This document shows, one piece after another, positions 36,711 to 48,129 of a DNA stretch of 64,000 bases. Source of the DNA: Trichomonas vaginalis G3 (Eukaryota > Parabasalia > Trichomonadida > Trichomonadidae). Numbering within the stretch: position 1 is the stretch's first letter; each line of letters opens with the position of its first letter. The notes beneath the pieces are model-generated. The model was given only the letters and a program-made list of their open reading frames with translations, made no database searches and was not told where the DNA came from. The stretch lies in assembly GCF_026262505.1 (NCBI RefSeq), contig NC_067207.1, positions 11,872,082 through 11,936,081 of the forward strand, written 5' to 3'. A program made the position numbers and the translations under genes.

Positions 36711-37400
36711 TTGACTGGACAAAAAATAATTTTTTTATATTTTTTTCCACAGGTACTAAAGATTAGAGTCTCATGGCCATTCTGCAATGAAAACTCTGTT
36801 ACAAATGCTATTTCTATCTTCCTTCTGTATAACAGATATAGAATTTGACATTTTTTTGCGAAATCAAATCTAAAAATTCAAGTATCTTCTTTCTCTACTT
36901 GAGATGCAAATAAAAACCTTCTTGTGTATGTTGTTGCAATCAATACTTAGTTAGCAGAATCCCCTTAAAATACATTTTGATTGAATATGATATTGTATTT
37001 ACAGATTAACAAACTCATATGAACTTAAACATATACTGTTATTATACAATGGACGAATGTTTATATATGCATTTATTGAATAAATCTTAAGAGTTATTCA
37101 AAATAATATTCATATTAACATTCAATTTCAAAGATTATTAGGTAATAAATAGACAGACTTTTAACATGATCGAATTAATTTAGAGGATATTTTTAGTTAT
37201 TAGAGAATTTCTAGAGAATTTTCGAAATATTTTGAAAGTAAAGTGCTTGGATCAGAATGATACTTGGTAGGGTTGGGATTGAAGTCTGGTTCATAAATGA
37301 AGAATATGTTAAATAAAATTCAAATCTCACAATTTAAATTGTTAACATTGGCTGGAAATGACAAAATTTTGTAAGGAATTTCCGATTAAATAAACGAAAA
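36711..37400. other. Intergenic region, nothing recognised
   Basis: About 690 bp, AT-rich, between divergent genes. No gene, RNA or repeat seen; it should contain both promoters. Confidence 0.45.
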
Positions 37401-38009
37401 ATGGAAAGAACGATCTATTTAGAGAATGTGCTGCACGAGCAAAAGTCCGTGCATGAACAATTAGACTCTGTGATAATAACAAAAAAGAATTTAGAACAAC
37501 AAGAAAAGAGATTCGAAAAAATGATTCATGACATCCAATTTAATGGCAAAAAAACAATGAGTGTTTTTCAAAAGAAACTAGACAATATGCTGGAAGAGAA
37601 TTCGGAAATGGTTTCAACTGATGTTTCTCTACCATCAACTGAATTTATGGAAAAACAATTTAAAAAAATCGAATCTTATTTCAATAGTAAACCTCCACCC
37701 AATGATTTTGCTACTGTTCTTGAATATCTAAATAAAGGCAAAATTTTTGGCCGAGAAAAAGCTACGAATAATAATTTCGAATATAATATGGAGCAACTGT
37801 TTCTGAAATATAAAAGGATTCATAAAATTGATGAAAATAATTTGTACTTTCTTCTCGACTTTGAAAGTAGTCCGCGATCTTTGCGAAGAAAGATTAAAAT
37901 ATTGCTCAACTCAATGAATTGTGCTGATGATCAGTTTACGTATAACTTATCTCAAATGAACCTCGATATTACTACATTATCTAACGCAATTGAAAACAGA
38001 CTAGTCTGA
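37401..38009 (+). CDS. Coiled-coil protein of unknown function
   Basis: 202 residues. Residues about 1-75 are a heptad-like coiled coil (LENVLHEQKSVHEQLDSV, KNLEQQEKRFEKMI); the rest is helical and charged (FMEKQFKKIESYFNSKPPP, PRSLRRKIKILLNSMN). There are no membrane spans or catalytic motifs. The start follows AAACGAAAA. Intact; cytoskeletal or kinetochore-type roles are possible but unsupported. Confidence 0.55.
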   Translation: MERTIYLENVLHEQKSVHEQLDSVIITKKNLEQQEKRFEKMIHDIQFNGKKTMSVFQKKLDNMLEENSEMVSTDVSLPSTEFMEKQFKKIESYFNSKPPPNDFATVLEYLNKGKIFGREKATNNNFEYNMEQLFLKYKRIHKIDENNLYFLLDFESSPRSLRRKIKILLNSMNCADDQFTYNLSQMNLDITTLSNAIENRLV

Positions 38010-38394
38010 AGAGAATTTCGAACGATGTGCATTGGATTTGCCTGTTTCTATAGATTTTTAATCATCATGTAGTTGATTATGATAATTTTTTGTATTATTT
38101 TCGATATTTATTTCATTATAACAGTTAGAATAAGCAGTATATGCTGATTCTGATTGTGTTATTATATATTTCTTTGTTGTTATTAATAAAATATGATATT
38201 ACTAAAATAAAATAGATTATTTTTAATTTTTTTCGATGAAACCTCGATATCTATGAGTATGCATGATATTGAAATGTGCCTAAGCATTAGGTGAATGTCT
38301 AGTGATTATTGAAAAGCTAAATTCTTTCCCAATTGATAAAAAAAAATCCGAAAAATTCTTATTTTATCAAATATTCTTTATTTAACAACTAAAA
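38010..38394. other. Intergenic region between convergent genes
   Basis: About 385 bp, AT-rich, with several TAAA polyadenylation-type motifs near 38185-38210. No gene seen. Confidence 0.4.
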
Positions 38395-38941
38395 TCAATT
38401 ACCTTTCTGCTTTTGCACAGTAGACCTTCTGAGTGAAGAGAAGAACTTAAAGCTGGAATAAGTTATAATTGGAAACAGGACAATCATCATTAAAATAAAC
38501 GGAAGATTTTTGCCACCACTGCCTGGCTCCATTAAAGTAGCTGTGTAAGTAAACCATTGTTTTTTGTGATAATTCTGAATTGTTAAGGATATGGATTGGG
38601 AAGGTATAACTGTAGCTGTTACATTCCATTTCTTGTCTGTTGAATTAACGTTTGATGTGAATGCATTGTTTTGTTTCGTGAATCTAAAATCTGCAAATTT
38701 TGGTTCACTATAATACGGCAATATTAGAACGTAGCGTGAATCCTCTTCTAACTCTTTAATATGCAACTTCTCGGTATAAAATCATGCTTTTTAGACGAAA
38801 TTGTTCTTCCAACTAATTTCCCTTCTTTTTTTTTATAATTAGTCTAAAATTTGCATCATCTATCCTATTTCCTGTAACAGATACATTCCAGCGGCCTTTG
38901 AACTGAAATTGAGTTGACAGACAAAATAATGCAAAAAACAT
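38395..38941 (-). pseudogene. Small type I membrane protein, frameshifted
   Basis: An ATG at 38941 opens a signal peptide (MFFALFCLSTQFQF) and a beta-rich start (GRWNVSVTGNRIDDANFRL). A second open stretch (38395-38766) lacks an ATG and continues a beta-rich lumenal domain (SISLTIQNYHKKQWFTYTA), then a membrane span (PFILMMIVLFPIITYSSF) and a basic tail (RRSTVQKQKGN). The two lie in different frames; a run of nine A/T bases at about 38826-38834 is a likely shift site. No intron signals are seen. The layout recalls small ER-membrane subunits, but the family is not recognised. Confidence 0.5.
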
Positions 38942-39244
38942 TTTGAAATTTTACAGTAGAATTTTAGGAAAAGAAATATTTGGTTTATGAACTTCGCTAA
39001 ACAAAATGTGAAACAGCTGTTTTTTAGGCCACAAAAAAATTCAACAACAATTATGGGAAATTAAGTCGTTTTTTCAATGCCAAACTATGTAACTAGACCT
39101 TATTAACAGATTTCAGCATACAATTCTATGAAAAGCAATTACGATATAATGTTGTCTTCAAACTGGAGACTAAAAAATGGGTGATTATTTCCTTTAAACG
39201 CATGATAATTTATTAATTACTACAAACAATATGGATATACTAAT
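38942..39244. other. Intergenic region, nothing recognised
   Basis: About 300 bp of AT-rich sequence between two minus-strand genes; no signal seen beyond AT richness. Confidence 0.4.
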
Positions 39245-39844
39245 CTATTCCTTGACATCAATTGGAGAGTCCAATGTAATACTTGGTTCCGAGTGATTTC
39301 GGAATAATTTAAGATTTTGTTGCTTTCCACAATTCCAAAATTGAGGAAGAGGTTCTTCAGATAATTTTGGCTTCGGTATATCCGTCTTTGTATTCATTCC
39401 AGATAAATCAAATTGGGGTGATGATTCATTGAACGCCCTGCTTGCAACTTTAAAGAAAGCATGACGTTTCATTTCAATTCTAGACATTTTTATATCTTTT
39501 AAGCGTGCAACTTCCATTTGGCTTGCGAGATTTGTAGAGAGATATAATTTATCGTTAAATTCTTGTTGGTCCTTTGTCGCATTCATCCACATAATCTGTT
39601 CTGGAGTATAAGTTTGAGTTGTTTCGTCCTGAAGAACGACAATGTGGTCGAAGTTCTGTATACCATAACTCTCTAATTTCATTGAAGAATGAAGGGCCAT
39701 ACCATGATAAATGAAACATTTTGGTGAGTTTGCAAACAAATTGCTTAATTCGCTCACTCTAGTTGACTTGTGAACCAAGATCTTCTTTATTATTTGCTTT
39801 GGTTGACACAGGTAAATGATCAACTGATCGTCGCAGAAAGCCAT
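39245..39844 (-). CDS. Ubiquitin-fold domain protein
   Basis: 199 residues from the ATG at 39844 (MAFCDDQLIIYLCQPKQ); codons upstream are open but hold no ATG. Residues about 1-75 fit a ubiquitin-like fold: IIKKILVHKSTRVSELSNLF for the first strands and helix, FIYHGMALHSSMKLESYGI for the turn, and DHIVVLQ as the last strand, without a C-terminal Gly-Gly. The remainder is helical then disordered, with Pro/Ser-rich sequence. Such proteins usually act as adaptors. Intact. Confidence 0.65.
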   Translation of the reverse strand: MAFCDDQLIIYLCQPKQIIKKILVHKSTRVSELSNLFANSPKCFIYHGMALHSSMKLESYGIQNFDHIVVLQDETTQTYTPEQIMWMNATKDQQEFNDKLYLSTNLASQMEVARLKDIKMSRIEMKRHAFFKVASRAFNESSPQFDLSGMNTKTDIPKPKLSEEPLPQFWNCGKQQNLKLFRNHSEPSITLDSPIDVKE

Positions 39845-40245
39845 CCGCAATTTTTTTATGGGTTTTTTTGAATTTAAATTCAAAAGTAAATTTGAATTTG
39901 AACATAAAATTTCGGCAATAAAGAATATTTAGACGGGTCGATATAAAGTTTTTTATTTCGTAAAAATCGACAGTATTCAATTTGAATATGGGAAAAACGT
40001 TTTTTGTTTTTCTATTCAATCTAACATCTGAAAGTTTATTTATCCTATGCCATATTTTTATGAATGAGAACGTTTCAACGACCAGTGCTATTTCGTGTGC
40101 TTAATAATAAATAGAAAATTTACCTGACTTCATCAGATTCGGTGAAAAATCGATCTTTCTTACTGCAATTATTTTCTTTATCTTTGCATCCAATAGTATA
40201 TTTTAATTGTTTGAATGCGATTTTAAGGAAATTTACTCGTTTCGT
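39845..40245. other. Intergenic region, nothing recognised
   Basis: About 400 bp, AT-rich, between divergent genes; no gene or repeat seen. Confidence 0.4.
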
Positions 40246-40456
40246 ATGAAGGTTTTTCTTAGAATAGAAAATTCGGAATTAATTTTTGTCTTCAACATAT
40301 TATTCATGATGAATTTGATTTGTGGAGAATTGTTTATTTCAACTAGCGATTCCGTGAAGAATTTTAATGAAGATAAGATCACATTCTCTATTGATCCAAA
40401 ATTTTATGCTGTAAGATATCTCAATGATAGGATAATATGTAGAAATCAGTTCAAGT

Positions 40457-43419
40457 AAGGATGTCAATTCGGAAAATTGTTTTCATTTTAGGAGAATATA
40501 ATTTTCCTTTTGGAAAATTTAAAAAGTGAGACGCGCAGGATTCGAACTTTTTTAAAAGTTGATTTAAATATATTCTAGTGTGGATTCTAAGGATAATATC
40601 ATATTTAAAATAAGAATATACGAGTTTAGGTGGTATAATTTTTTCGATAAATTTGAGAGTATGTACGTTTAGGGCATCAAAAGTGTCAATTCGCTCAGCG
40701 AAAGCTGAGCTAGCTTCGTTCTCGAAAAAATAGGGAAGGAGTGAAAGAGAGTGATACAGATGTTGACACATTCATATCATTTCAACAAATTTTGATCAAA
40801 TTGAAATTCAATGAAATTCAATTCACTTCATATCCTTCAGTCAGTACATTGACATCCTTCTACATCACAATGATAACTCGTGCATCAATAGTTCTACAAC
40901 TAACTCAGAAAAAACAAGATTTTTCCTTCCAGCTTACAGCTTTTAAAAAGTTTCGATGATAAAAATCACTCTACTCTTGTTTATCGATATGTTGTGATAG
41001 TAGGTAAACGTATTCTTATCGATATTAATAAAAATATTTTTACGAAAATCTGAACCAATTACAGAGTTATTCATAAAGTTTATGATAACTGTAATTACTT
41101 CATCTTTGTTTTATATTTGAATAAACAATTTAATTTAATTTGCATAATTTTTTTTAGTTGAAAGACAGGAAACTTAGTTGAGTTTGTATTATTTTTATTG
41201 TTCAATTCATTGTATATGTGAGTGATCCAGATATTTAAGATATTTAGAAAAAATTTATTAATTTGATTTACAAATTTTAATCAAAATAGCAAAAATCTAT
41301 TTGATAGCTGTAAGCAAATAATAATTTCTATTTCAACCAAAATCACTTATTTTCATCTAAACGTATAAAATTGTCAATTTTATGAGAATAAATTGAAAAT
41401 CTCATGAAATGTAAAGGAGAGTAATATTTTTCAATTTTCTTTTTTCTTTCTCTCAAATATTTTCTATTGGGAATTTTCTTGTTATCAAAAAATAATTTTA
41501 ATATTTGTTTATTTCATTACATACAATAAAATTTTAAAAACTCTATTTCTTCTCAAGAAAATTTTTTCCTTCATATGAAGAAACATTTTGTTCTCCATTT
41601 GATACTGAGTCTAAATCTCGATTTTTGAATTTTCTTCTTTCCAAATTTCTTTTTTCCAAATTAGAAGTTTAATTCAAATTTTCAATAGTTTATATATTTT
41701 CTCAAACCGTCTCAGATTTTCTCACTTTTTAGGGATTTTCTCTCAAAATATACAAAAATAGTAATACCAATACATGTGTCTAATATACTTTAAAACCATC
41801 GTGATAAAATTCAAAAACGAAGAGTTCTTCTCTCCAAATATAGATCCGTATTTTTCCCAAGTGAGCGGGGTATCTCCAATCCCAGCCCTATCGTCCTCCC
41901 AGTGTCAGTTTTCAATATAAAATCCAAATTTTTTTTGAAAATAAAAATTTCGAGAAATTTTTTTGATTTTTTTCTTTGATTTCAATAATTCAAAATAAAT
42001 TTGGGAGTAAAAAGACACTATTTAATGAAATTCATATGAGTGAATGTGGATAAATACTCTCAAAACATACAATTTATCTATTTTTTCTTTATATTATCAA
42101 CTAATTAGTGATAATTTTTTTTGAATCAGATTTTTTTTTCATTAAAAACATAATATATAACACAACAATGATGCACACATACGTATCTACACATCAAAAT
42201 ATAAAGCTTGTTTTGGTCTGGGCATCCCAACCCAAAATTCTTAAAAAATTGAATAAAATTGAATACTTGGGGCTGGGATACCCATCCCAAAACCGAATTG
42301 AATTTTTTGAATTAAAGAATATATTTATGTATTTATAATATACATGTGATGTCTATAAAAAATACTAAATTCTAAAAAAATTCAATTTATTCAAAACGTA
42401 TACTAAGTGATCACTTCATTAGTAGGATCAGCAATCCTACTAAATGGTGAGAACGCCACTAACTAAAAAGGGAGTCCTTGGAGCTCTTGATCTCTTGTCA
42501 GTAGAGTTCATAATGAGGCATGGCATCTACTGATTTGAGATCAGAGCAATCCTACCTTACCTTCAGGAGCTACAAAGCTCCTAATCGTTACGAGAGGGAG
42601 CCTTGGAGCTCCTGAAGCTCATCAGCAGAGGCTATTTACCATTTGGGCCTCTTCTGATGAAAGATGCGAAACACATCTACGAACCAGGAGCTCCAAAGCT
42701 CCTAATCCTTACGAAAGGGAGCTTTGGAGCTCCTGAAACTCCTTTTACTATAAAATAGGACAGTTTTCTTCTGAGGTTCTCATCAAATCTAAGACTTCAG
42801 AAGAAAGCTGTCCTATCAATGTATACTTACACTCTCATGGACTACAAGTGTACAATTTTAAGGCAGAGATTATCCGAGGCTCTCATCAAATGAGGGACCT
42901 CGGATAATCTCTACCTTAAGTAGTCAAATAACTTTTCTCACTATTTAGGAACAAAAGAACAAGAGTTGGAGTACTTTAAGGCAAGATTCTTCCGAAATCT
43001 CTCATCGAATGAGAGACTTCGGAAGGACCTTGCCAAATCCTTGAACGCCAATATCCTTGGAACTGAGCTAGAACCAGGGAGAAGTAGCATACTATAGAGC
43101 ACGATGGTAATCTCGGAAATGCTTATATCGCCCCAAGCACAATATTTAAGAAGTCTAACTCATATATACAAGAAGTCAGGCTGAATAGATATTGTGCATA
43201 TGGTTTGCAGAACTCTCATGATATTTAAAATTCATGTTATCCCAAAAAGGTGACACTTTGGGTGTATCGTCCATCCCAGGGATGCAAAAATCACATCACC
43301 TTGGATCTATACTCCAAATTTTTTTCAAAATCAAAAAAATGAGATAAAAAAATACGTTTGGAAAATTCATTTTTACCATTTTAGGAATTTTCTCACTTTT
43401 CTTCCAAATTGACATCCTT
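40457..43419. mobile_element. Second DNA transposon, host of a nested insertion
   Basis: Terminal inverted repeats AAGGATGTCAATT (40457-40469) and its complement (43407-43419) are flanked by 9-bp duplications AGTTCAAGT (40448-40456) and AGTTCAAGC (43420-43428), one base different. Without the nested 1.47 kb element its own length is about 1.49 kb. It is very AT-rich with no gene. The 9-bp duplication again fits a Mutator-like non-autonomous element; this one is older, since the repeats have drifted. Confidence 0.7.
41840..43311. mobile_element. MULE-like hairpin-array transposon, copy 2
   Basis: Nearly identical to 24577-26049, in the same orientation, with the same ATAGATCC ends and an 8-bp duplication CTCCAAAT (41832-41839 and 43312-43319). 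The few differences I see include one missing base in a hairpin arm near 42880. It lies inside the transposon at 40457-43419. Confidence 0.85.
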
Positions 43420-43842
43420 AGTTCAAGCGAAAAATAACTAGTATATGCATAGGCAAGATCCTTTATACATTGATTATAAGAGTTTTTTGCAATGATTTTC
43501 ATAATATAGAATTCATTGTAATGTTCATGAGCCAAGGGTTCACTTAAATAAGCGTAGATAATAGAAATTTACGATTATTTGATCAAAAATTCAGAATAAA
43601 TTGTAAATTGCATGTATTAGCCGTTGCATATAAAAGGGATTATTATAATGTATTTTTATGGATTTTTATCAATTATTGTTTTTGCGAAATGTGCTTATAG
43701 ATATCCGAAATACATAGTATAATATTTCTTGAAATTTTTGGATTTGTTTTTAACCGTATAATGTTTTGTTCAGAGGGTTAAAAAAAATGAGCGAATAAGG
43801 GATAGATAGGGTTTTAATATAAATATAGATAATATAAGGGAG

Positions 43843-44289
43843 TTAACTAGAAGTATAAATCTTATTTGACTTCAAGAATGATGGCATAATTGAAGCAATT
43901 TCTTCGTACATTTTATCAAATTCAGATCTTCCTCAGAAGTATGGATCTGGAATGCCTTCAGATGAATAAAGCATAAGTTTTGCTTTTGAATCTTCTGACT
44001 TAATTTTGAGTAATGTGTTATAAACTTTTTTATCTATGGCAACTATATAATCAAACAAGATCCAATCGTCAAGTCTGATTGTTCTAGCTCTATGCTGACT
44101 AATATCAATACCATGCTTCTTCACAATACGGACAGCACGGTCGTCAGCTGTTTCATTTCTATGGAGACCTGATGTTGCTGCGGAATCAACTCTTAAAGCT
44201 CCACCAGTGATCTTATCGCAGATTCCTTGACACACTGGAGATCTGATAATATTTCCAGTGCACACGAAGAGTATAGATTTCTTTTGCAT
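43843..44289 (-). pseudogene. Low-molecular-weight protein tyrosine phosphatase with in-frame TGA
   Basis: The catalytic loop VCTGNIIRSP near the N-terminus (C-X5-R-S) and the general-acid motif PDPYF identify the LMW-PTP family, which dephosphorylates phosphotyrosine (or acts on arsenate in some lineages). The frame reads 118 residues to TGA at 43933-43935, directly after PDPYF where most members have Gly. Translation would continue in the same frame for 29 codons (RSEFDKMYEEIASIM) to TAA at 43843, giving the usual family length of about 150. It is either a recent pseudogene, a sequencing error, or a protein lacking its last helix. Confidence 0.85.
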
Positions 44290-45631
44290 TTTGATTTTTT
44301 GTAAAGATCAGAAATTAGGGCCAAATCTCACATCAAAAAAGATCCATTCAATTTTTAAAAATTTTAATATTATACTTATATTTTGATCCATGTGAATATT
44401 TTCAAATATAAAAATTTTATGCTTTGAAATTTTTGATGGGTTGATAAATTTTCAATCTCAATAATCCATTTAATGTATTACATATATGACGTCATAAACG
44501 ATTTGTAAATTATAACTTTTCATAGATTTCAAAAGAAGATTTTGCTGCATTCAAAAAAAATAGACATCAAGAATTTTTTGAAAATCAATTAACTACATGA
44601 AAATGTTAATTGGAAACTTGGCTATTTAATTTCAATGGGCACTTTGAATTTTATCTCTAAAAATTTTCATTTGAGATAAATTATCCCTTTTGGCAAAATT
44701 GTATTTTGATAAATATTAATAATGCAGAAGCAAAATATATAATATTTCCAATTTGTCACCTTTGTAATTTCAGAGATCAAACCATAATCATTTATACTTT
44801 ATCGTCCAATCATTTATTAATTTGCAAAACAATATAAACTGTGCATGATACTTTAATGATGAGCAAAAGATTCGTTTATATTTCATCTTCTGTTTTTCCA
44901 ATTTTTGTTCGTCCTCTTAAACTCCAAAGGGTGTCATTTTCTTCAAAACTATCATCTATGTGTCAATGGCACACATGTGTTTTGTTTATAGAAAGATATC
45001 TTGGATCAATTATTGATTTATAATTATTTTTTCTATTATAATAGATCTAATACTGAAACAATCATCGAGTATGAGATTCCTTTGCTCGAATAGCATTTAT
45101 GTAAAATTGATAAATCAAATTGTCAAATGGAATAATGAAATGAGTTATAAAAGCATGAATGTTCTCTATATAATGTATTTTAGTTTATTTCCATGATTAT
45201 CTAATGCTACTTTAACATGTAATTAAATAACTTATGATAATGTATCACATACTGTAAAGTTGATAAGATATTTTATTAAATTAGTGAGTTGTGAGTAGAA
45301 CTAAACTTCTTTACTCATTTAAAATCCAATTTTACTCTGAATACTTTATCAATTAAAAGTCTTTGGTATTAAGTAGATTTTGAATATGTCTAAAAATAGA
45401 TTACATAGTCTACATTTACACGTTTTTGATATTTCCTGAATCAACTCGGAGGAATCTACCCCAAAGTATGAATTGCCTTATATTCATCTCATGCATTTGA
45501 TTCTGATATATATTTGAAACTGATCTTATAGAACTTATATAGAGATTGGATAATCACTAGTAACAGTATATGGAGCTTTGAAAAGAAGGGGAAAAACATT
45601 TCATATATAGCATATTTATTACACAACAAAA
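44290..45631. other. Intergenic region, nothing recognised
   Basis: About 1.34 kb of AT-rich sequence upstream of the phosphatase and downstream of the thioredoxin-type gene. Only short, unsupported open frames are present, and I see no RNA gene or repeat. Confidence 0.45.
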
Positions 45632-46732
45632 TCAAATTCTATATTTTTGGAAACCAATATAAATTAGAGTCAACAATACAAACAAAATAGCTTCAAATGG
45701 ATAGCGAGCCAAGCTATTGCTGCTTTCAGTCTTTACACTTTCAGAGTGTATAAGTGGCTTTATTGCAGCTCTTTCTCCAAAAGTTTTTCCGCAGTCTGAA
45801 TTCAAAAAGACAGAATTAATAAAATCGTTTGCATCTTTTTCGAAAAATCTTCCTTTATATATTTTCATGCACTGACCGAAGAGAGAGATCATGAATGGAA
45901 CTTCTGAAGATTTCACATTGGAGAGCATCAGCAAATTTGGGGATAATTTTGGAGTTGAAAATCCAAAAATTAATTTGTCGCAATTTTCTTTTTGAAGTTT
46001 ATAAACAAATTCATCTACAAAATATCTATTACTATCTGCTAGATATATTAAAACTATGCCTTTTGTGCTAACTTCATTAATTTCTTCGTCATTATAAAAA
46101 TGAAAAGGAGAAAATTGCGTCCTTTTGATGAATTGATTAACAATTGAATTATCACTTGTTGATATATTGCAAATTCCATTTCCAACATAAGCAGTTAACG
46201 TTGATTTTTCGATAGAATTATTAATTTCATATGAAAATTCATTGTTTTTTGCAGAATATTTAGCAGCTCTTCTAACTGTTTTAAGCAGACTATCTGATTC
46301 AGACTGTGAAACTAAATGATATGAAGTGAATTCTTTAGAATTATTTAATATTTGAGATGAACGATGAATATTTAAGCGTGAATACTGCAATACTGTTTGT
46401 GTTATTGTATCATGATCTAATTTTAATATCTTTTTCCAATATCTTCTTTTAGGAGTATCAATTAAAAAACCTATTGGAATGGTTTCGAGTTCAAGTGATT
46501 TACAAATAGTAACATTGCGGCAATTTATGAGCATACTTGGTAATCCGTTCTTTTTCTTTGTTATATCTAGAGATTCATAAGTTTCTTCAACATTTTCGCA
46601 ACCAATACATGTAGGAGTATAAAATACTGCCAAAAATGGTGTTTTTGCACTATTATCTACCATTTCATTGAATTTTTTCTCTTCAAATTCATAGTTTATA
46701 CAAGATGATAGATGAAATAAGATGAAAAACAT
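45632..46732 (-). CDS. Thioredoxin-domain membrane protein (PDI/TMX-like)
   Basis: 366 residues. A short signal peptide (MFFILFHLSSC) leads into a thioredoxin fold with VFYTPTCIGCENVEETYE, an active-site CxxC at residues 42-45. Further thioredoxin-like sequence follows (IFGFSTPKLSPNLLML), then a C-terminal membrane span (FEAILFVLLTLIYIGF) with a short basic tail (QKYRI). The layout is that of transmembrane protein disulphide isomerases of the ER. The CIGC pair differs from the common CGHC, so redox properties may differ. The start is behind a TCATTT initiator. Intact. Confidence 0.75.
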   Translation of the reverse strand: MFFILFHLSSCINYEFEEKKFNEMVDNSAKTPFLAVFYTPTCIGCENVEETYESLDITKKKNGLPSMLINCRNVTICKSLELETIPIGFLIDTPKRRYWKKILKLDHDTITQTVLQYSRLNIHRSSQILNNSKEFTSYHLVSQSESDSLLKTVRRAAKYSAKNNEFSYEINNSIEKSTLTAYVGNGICNISTSDNSIVNQFIKRTQFSPFHFYNDEEINEVSTKGIVLIYLADSNRYFVDEFVYKLQKENCDKLIFGFSTPKLSPNLLMLSNVKSSEVPFMISLFGQCMKIYKGRFFEKDANDFINSVFLNSDCGKTFGERAAIKPLIHSESVKTESSNSLARYPFEAILFVLLTLIYIGFQKYRI

Positions 46733-46738
46733 TCAAAG

Positions 46739-46744
46739 AAATGA
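46739..46744 (-). promoter_or_regulatory. Trichomonad-type initiator of the PDI-like gene
   Basis: TCATTT on the minus strand, ending 7 bases upstream of the ATG, matches the TCAYW initiator that sets the transcription start in Trichomonas. Confidence 0.45.
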
Positions 46745-47007
46745 ATTATTATTGATTGAGTCATTAATTTTGTAGATAATGCATTGAAATTGTTCTAGAT
46801 ATATGGTATTCAGCTTAATAAAATTATATAATTTTGTTATGACTTAAAACTATAGGGAGATTATATTGTTTTCCGACATTAAAGTTGTGGTTTGCTGATT
46901 GATAGGTTAAAAAAGGATATTTTGAAATAATTAATAGAAAAAAGACAAAGAAAATAATTTATAAAACACATAAAAAGGAATAAATAATACTTATACAATT
47001 ATTATAT

Positions 47008-48129
47008 CTATCTTGGGATGCGTGGTTGTATTTTCATCTGTGGAGTAATTTTAATTGGAATTGTTGGCCTCTTTTTAGGCTTTGGCGGTTCATGAAGTGG
47101 TATCTGATACATCTGGTGTGGTATTGTTGGTGTAGCCGTTCCAACAGCCATTGTTACAAGCGGTTTATTCCTTCCGCTTGGCGGATTTGGAGTCATAGCA
47201 ACCTGAGGCCTTTCTGCTAGCGGGGAAGCTGTTTCCGGTGGTTTTTCTGTATCGTTAATTACCCAGTCATATTGCCAATCGTAAACAAAGCCTTCTCTTA
47301 TAAATAAATCTCTAAACATTTTTCTGTAGGCTGCGTAGTCAGGGCGCTGTACAAAATCTAATTTACGTACTTCGTCGAGATATACTGCAAATTCTTGTGG
47401 AATTCCTTGGCATAAACTATCTATCGGTGTAGCAACTTTTTTCTCTGAAATAAGTTCGTATTTCTTTTTACCTTTCTCGGGTATTCCTTGCCATGGAAGT
47501 GGACCTTTCAATAAATAGATTAAAACGTAACCAATTGCTTCCATGTCGTCTCTTCGAGATTGCTCTATGCCAAGATGAGTATTTATGGATGCGTATCTAG
47601 CTGTGCCGGTTAGTTTCTTTCCTTCTTTAAATGGGATATGTTCATTCGTTTTTGGATCAAAATATTTCTTAGATAAGCCAAAATCGATAAGATATATTTG
47701 ATTTGCATGGTTACCAATACCTGTCATGAAATTATCTGGTTTGATATCTCGATGAATTAATCCTTTTGTATGTAAATATTCGATTCTACAAAGCATTTGA
47801 TCAGCAATCATTAGAACAGTTTTAAGAGAAAAGCGTTTTTTGCACATAACGTATAGGTCTTCTAGTGATTTGCCTAACATATCCATAACCATTACATTAT
47901 ATTCTCCTTCGACACCAAACCATTTCATTGATGGAAATCCAGTCGCTGAGTTGAGAAGTTTGTATATTTTGGCTTCCATGTATAATTGTGGAGGTCGAGT
48001 TTGTTGAGATTCTAATTTAATTGCTACTTCTTCTTTTGTAATAACTTGTTCACCGCTATAGATGTCTCCAAAGCTGCCGCCGCCTATTCGGCGTTTCAGC
48101 CGAAACTTCGACCCAACTCTAAGATCCAT
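47008..48129 (-). CDS. Casein kinase 1 family protein kinase
   Basis: 373 residues from the ATG at 48129 ([21 protein letters not shown]); in-frame sequence upstream has only a GTG. Glycine loop [10 protein letters not shown], catalytic Lys in [22 protein letters not shown] in [12 protein letters not shown], and [13 protein letters not shown] in place of APE, which is the CK1 hallmark. After residue about 290 comes a Pro/Thr-rich tail with a basic end ([14 protein letters not shown]). CK1 kinases phosphorylate primed or acidic Ser/Thr sites in many pathways. Intact. Confidence 0.95.
   Translation of the reverse strand: MDLRVGSKFRLKRRIGGGSFGDIYSGEQVITKEEVAIKLESQQTRPPQLYMEAKIYKLLNSATGFPSMKWFGVEGEYNVMVMDMLGKSLEDLYVMCKKRFSLKTVLMIADQMLCRIEYLHTKGLIHRDIKPDNFMTGIGNHANQIYLIDFGLSKKYFDPKTNEHIPFKEGKKLTGTARYASINTHLGIEQSRRDDMEAIGYVLIYLLKGPLPWQGIPEKGKKKYELISEKKVATPIDSLCQGIPQEFAVYLDEVRKLDFVQRPDYAAYRKMFRDLFIREGFVYDWQYDWVINDTEKPPETASPLAERPQVAMTPNPPSGRNKPLVTMAVGTATPTIPHQMYQIPLHEPPKPKKRPTIPIKITPQMKIQPRIPR

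Larger units (their letters stand above)
40246..43547 (+). pseudogene. Possible host gene split by a transposon
   Basis: A frame starting at ATG 40246 (MKVFLRIENSELIFVFN, then a hydrophobic LFMMNLICG segment) is open to the point where the 40457-43419 transposon begins. Beyond the transposon and its target duplication the reading frame stays open from 43429 to a stop at 43547 (KITSICIGKILYTLIIRVF). The product would be a short membrane or secreted protein. No family is recognised, so coding status is uncertain; the open continuation may be chance. Confidence 0.3.

Noticed and set aside
38395-38941. A spliceosomal intron joining the two parts of the small membrane protein
   Set aside because: The conserved trichomonad splice signals (GTAYGT and the ACTAAC branch site close to the acceptor) are not visible between the parts.
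40741-40959. Short open frame inside the older DNA transposon
   Set aside because: No family, no start signal, and it lies inside an AT-rich non-autonomous element.
43296-43535. Minus-strand frame overlapping the transposon edge
   Set aside because: It crosses the terminal repeat and target duplication, so it cannot be an ancestral gene.
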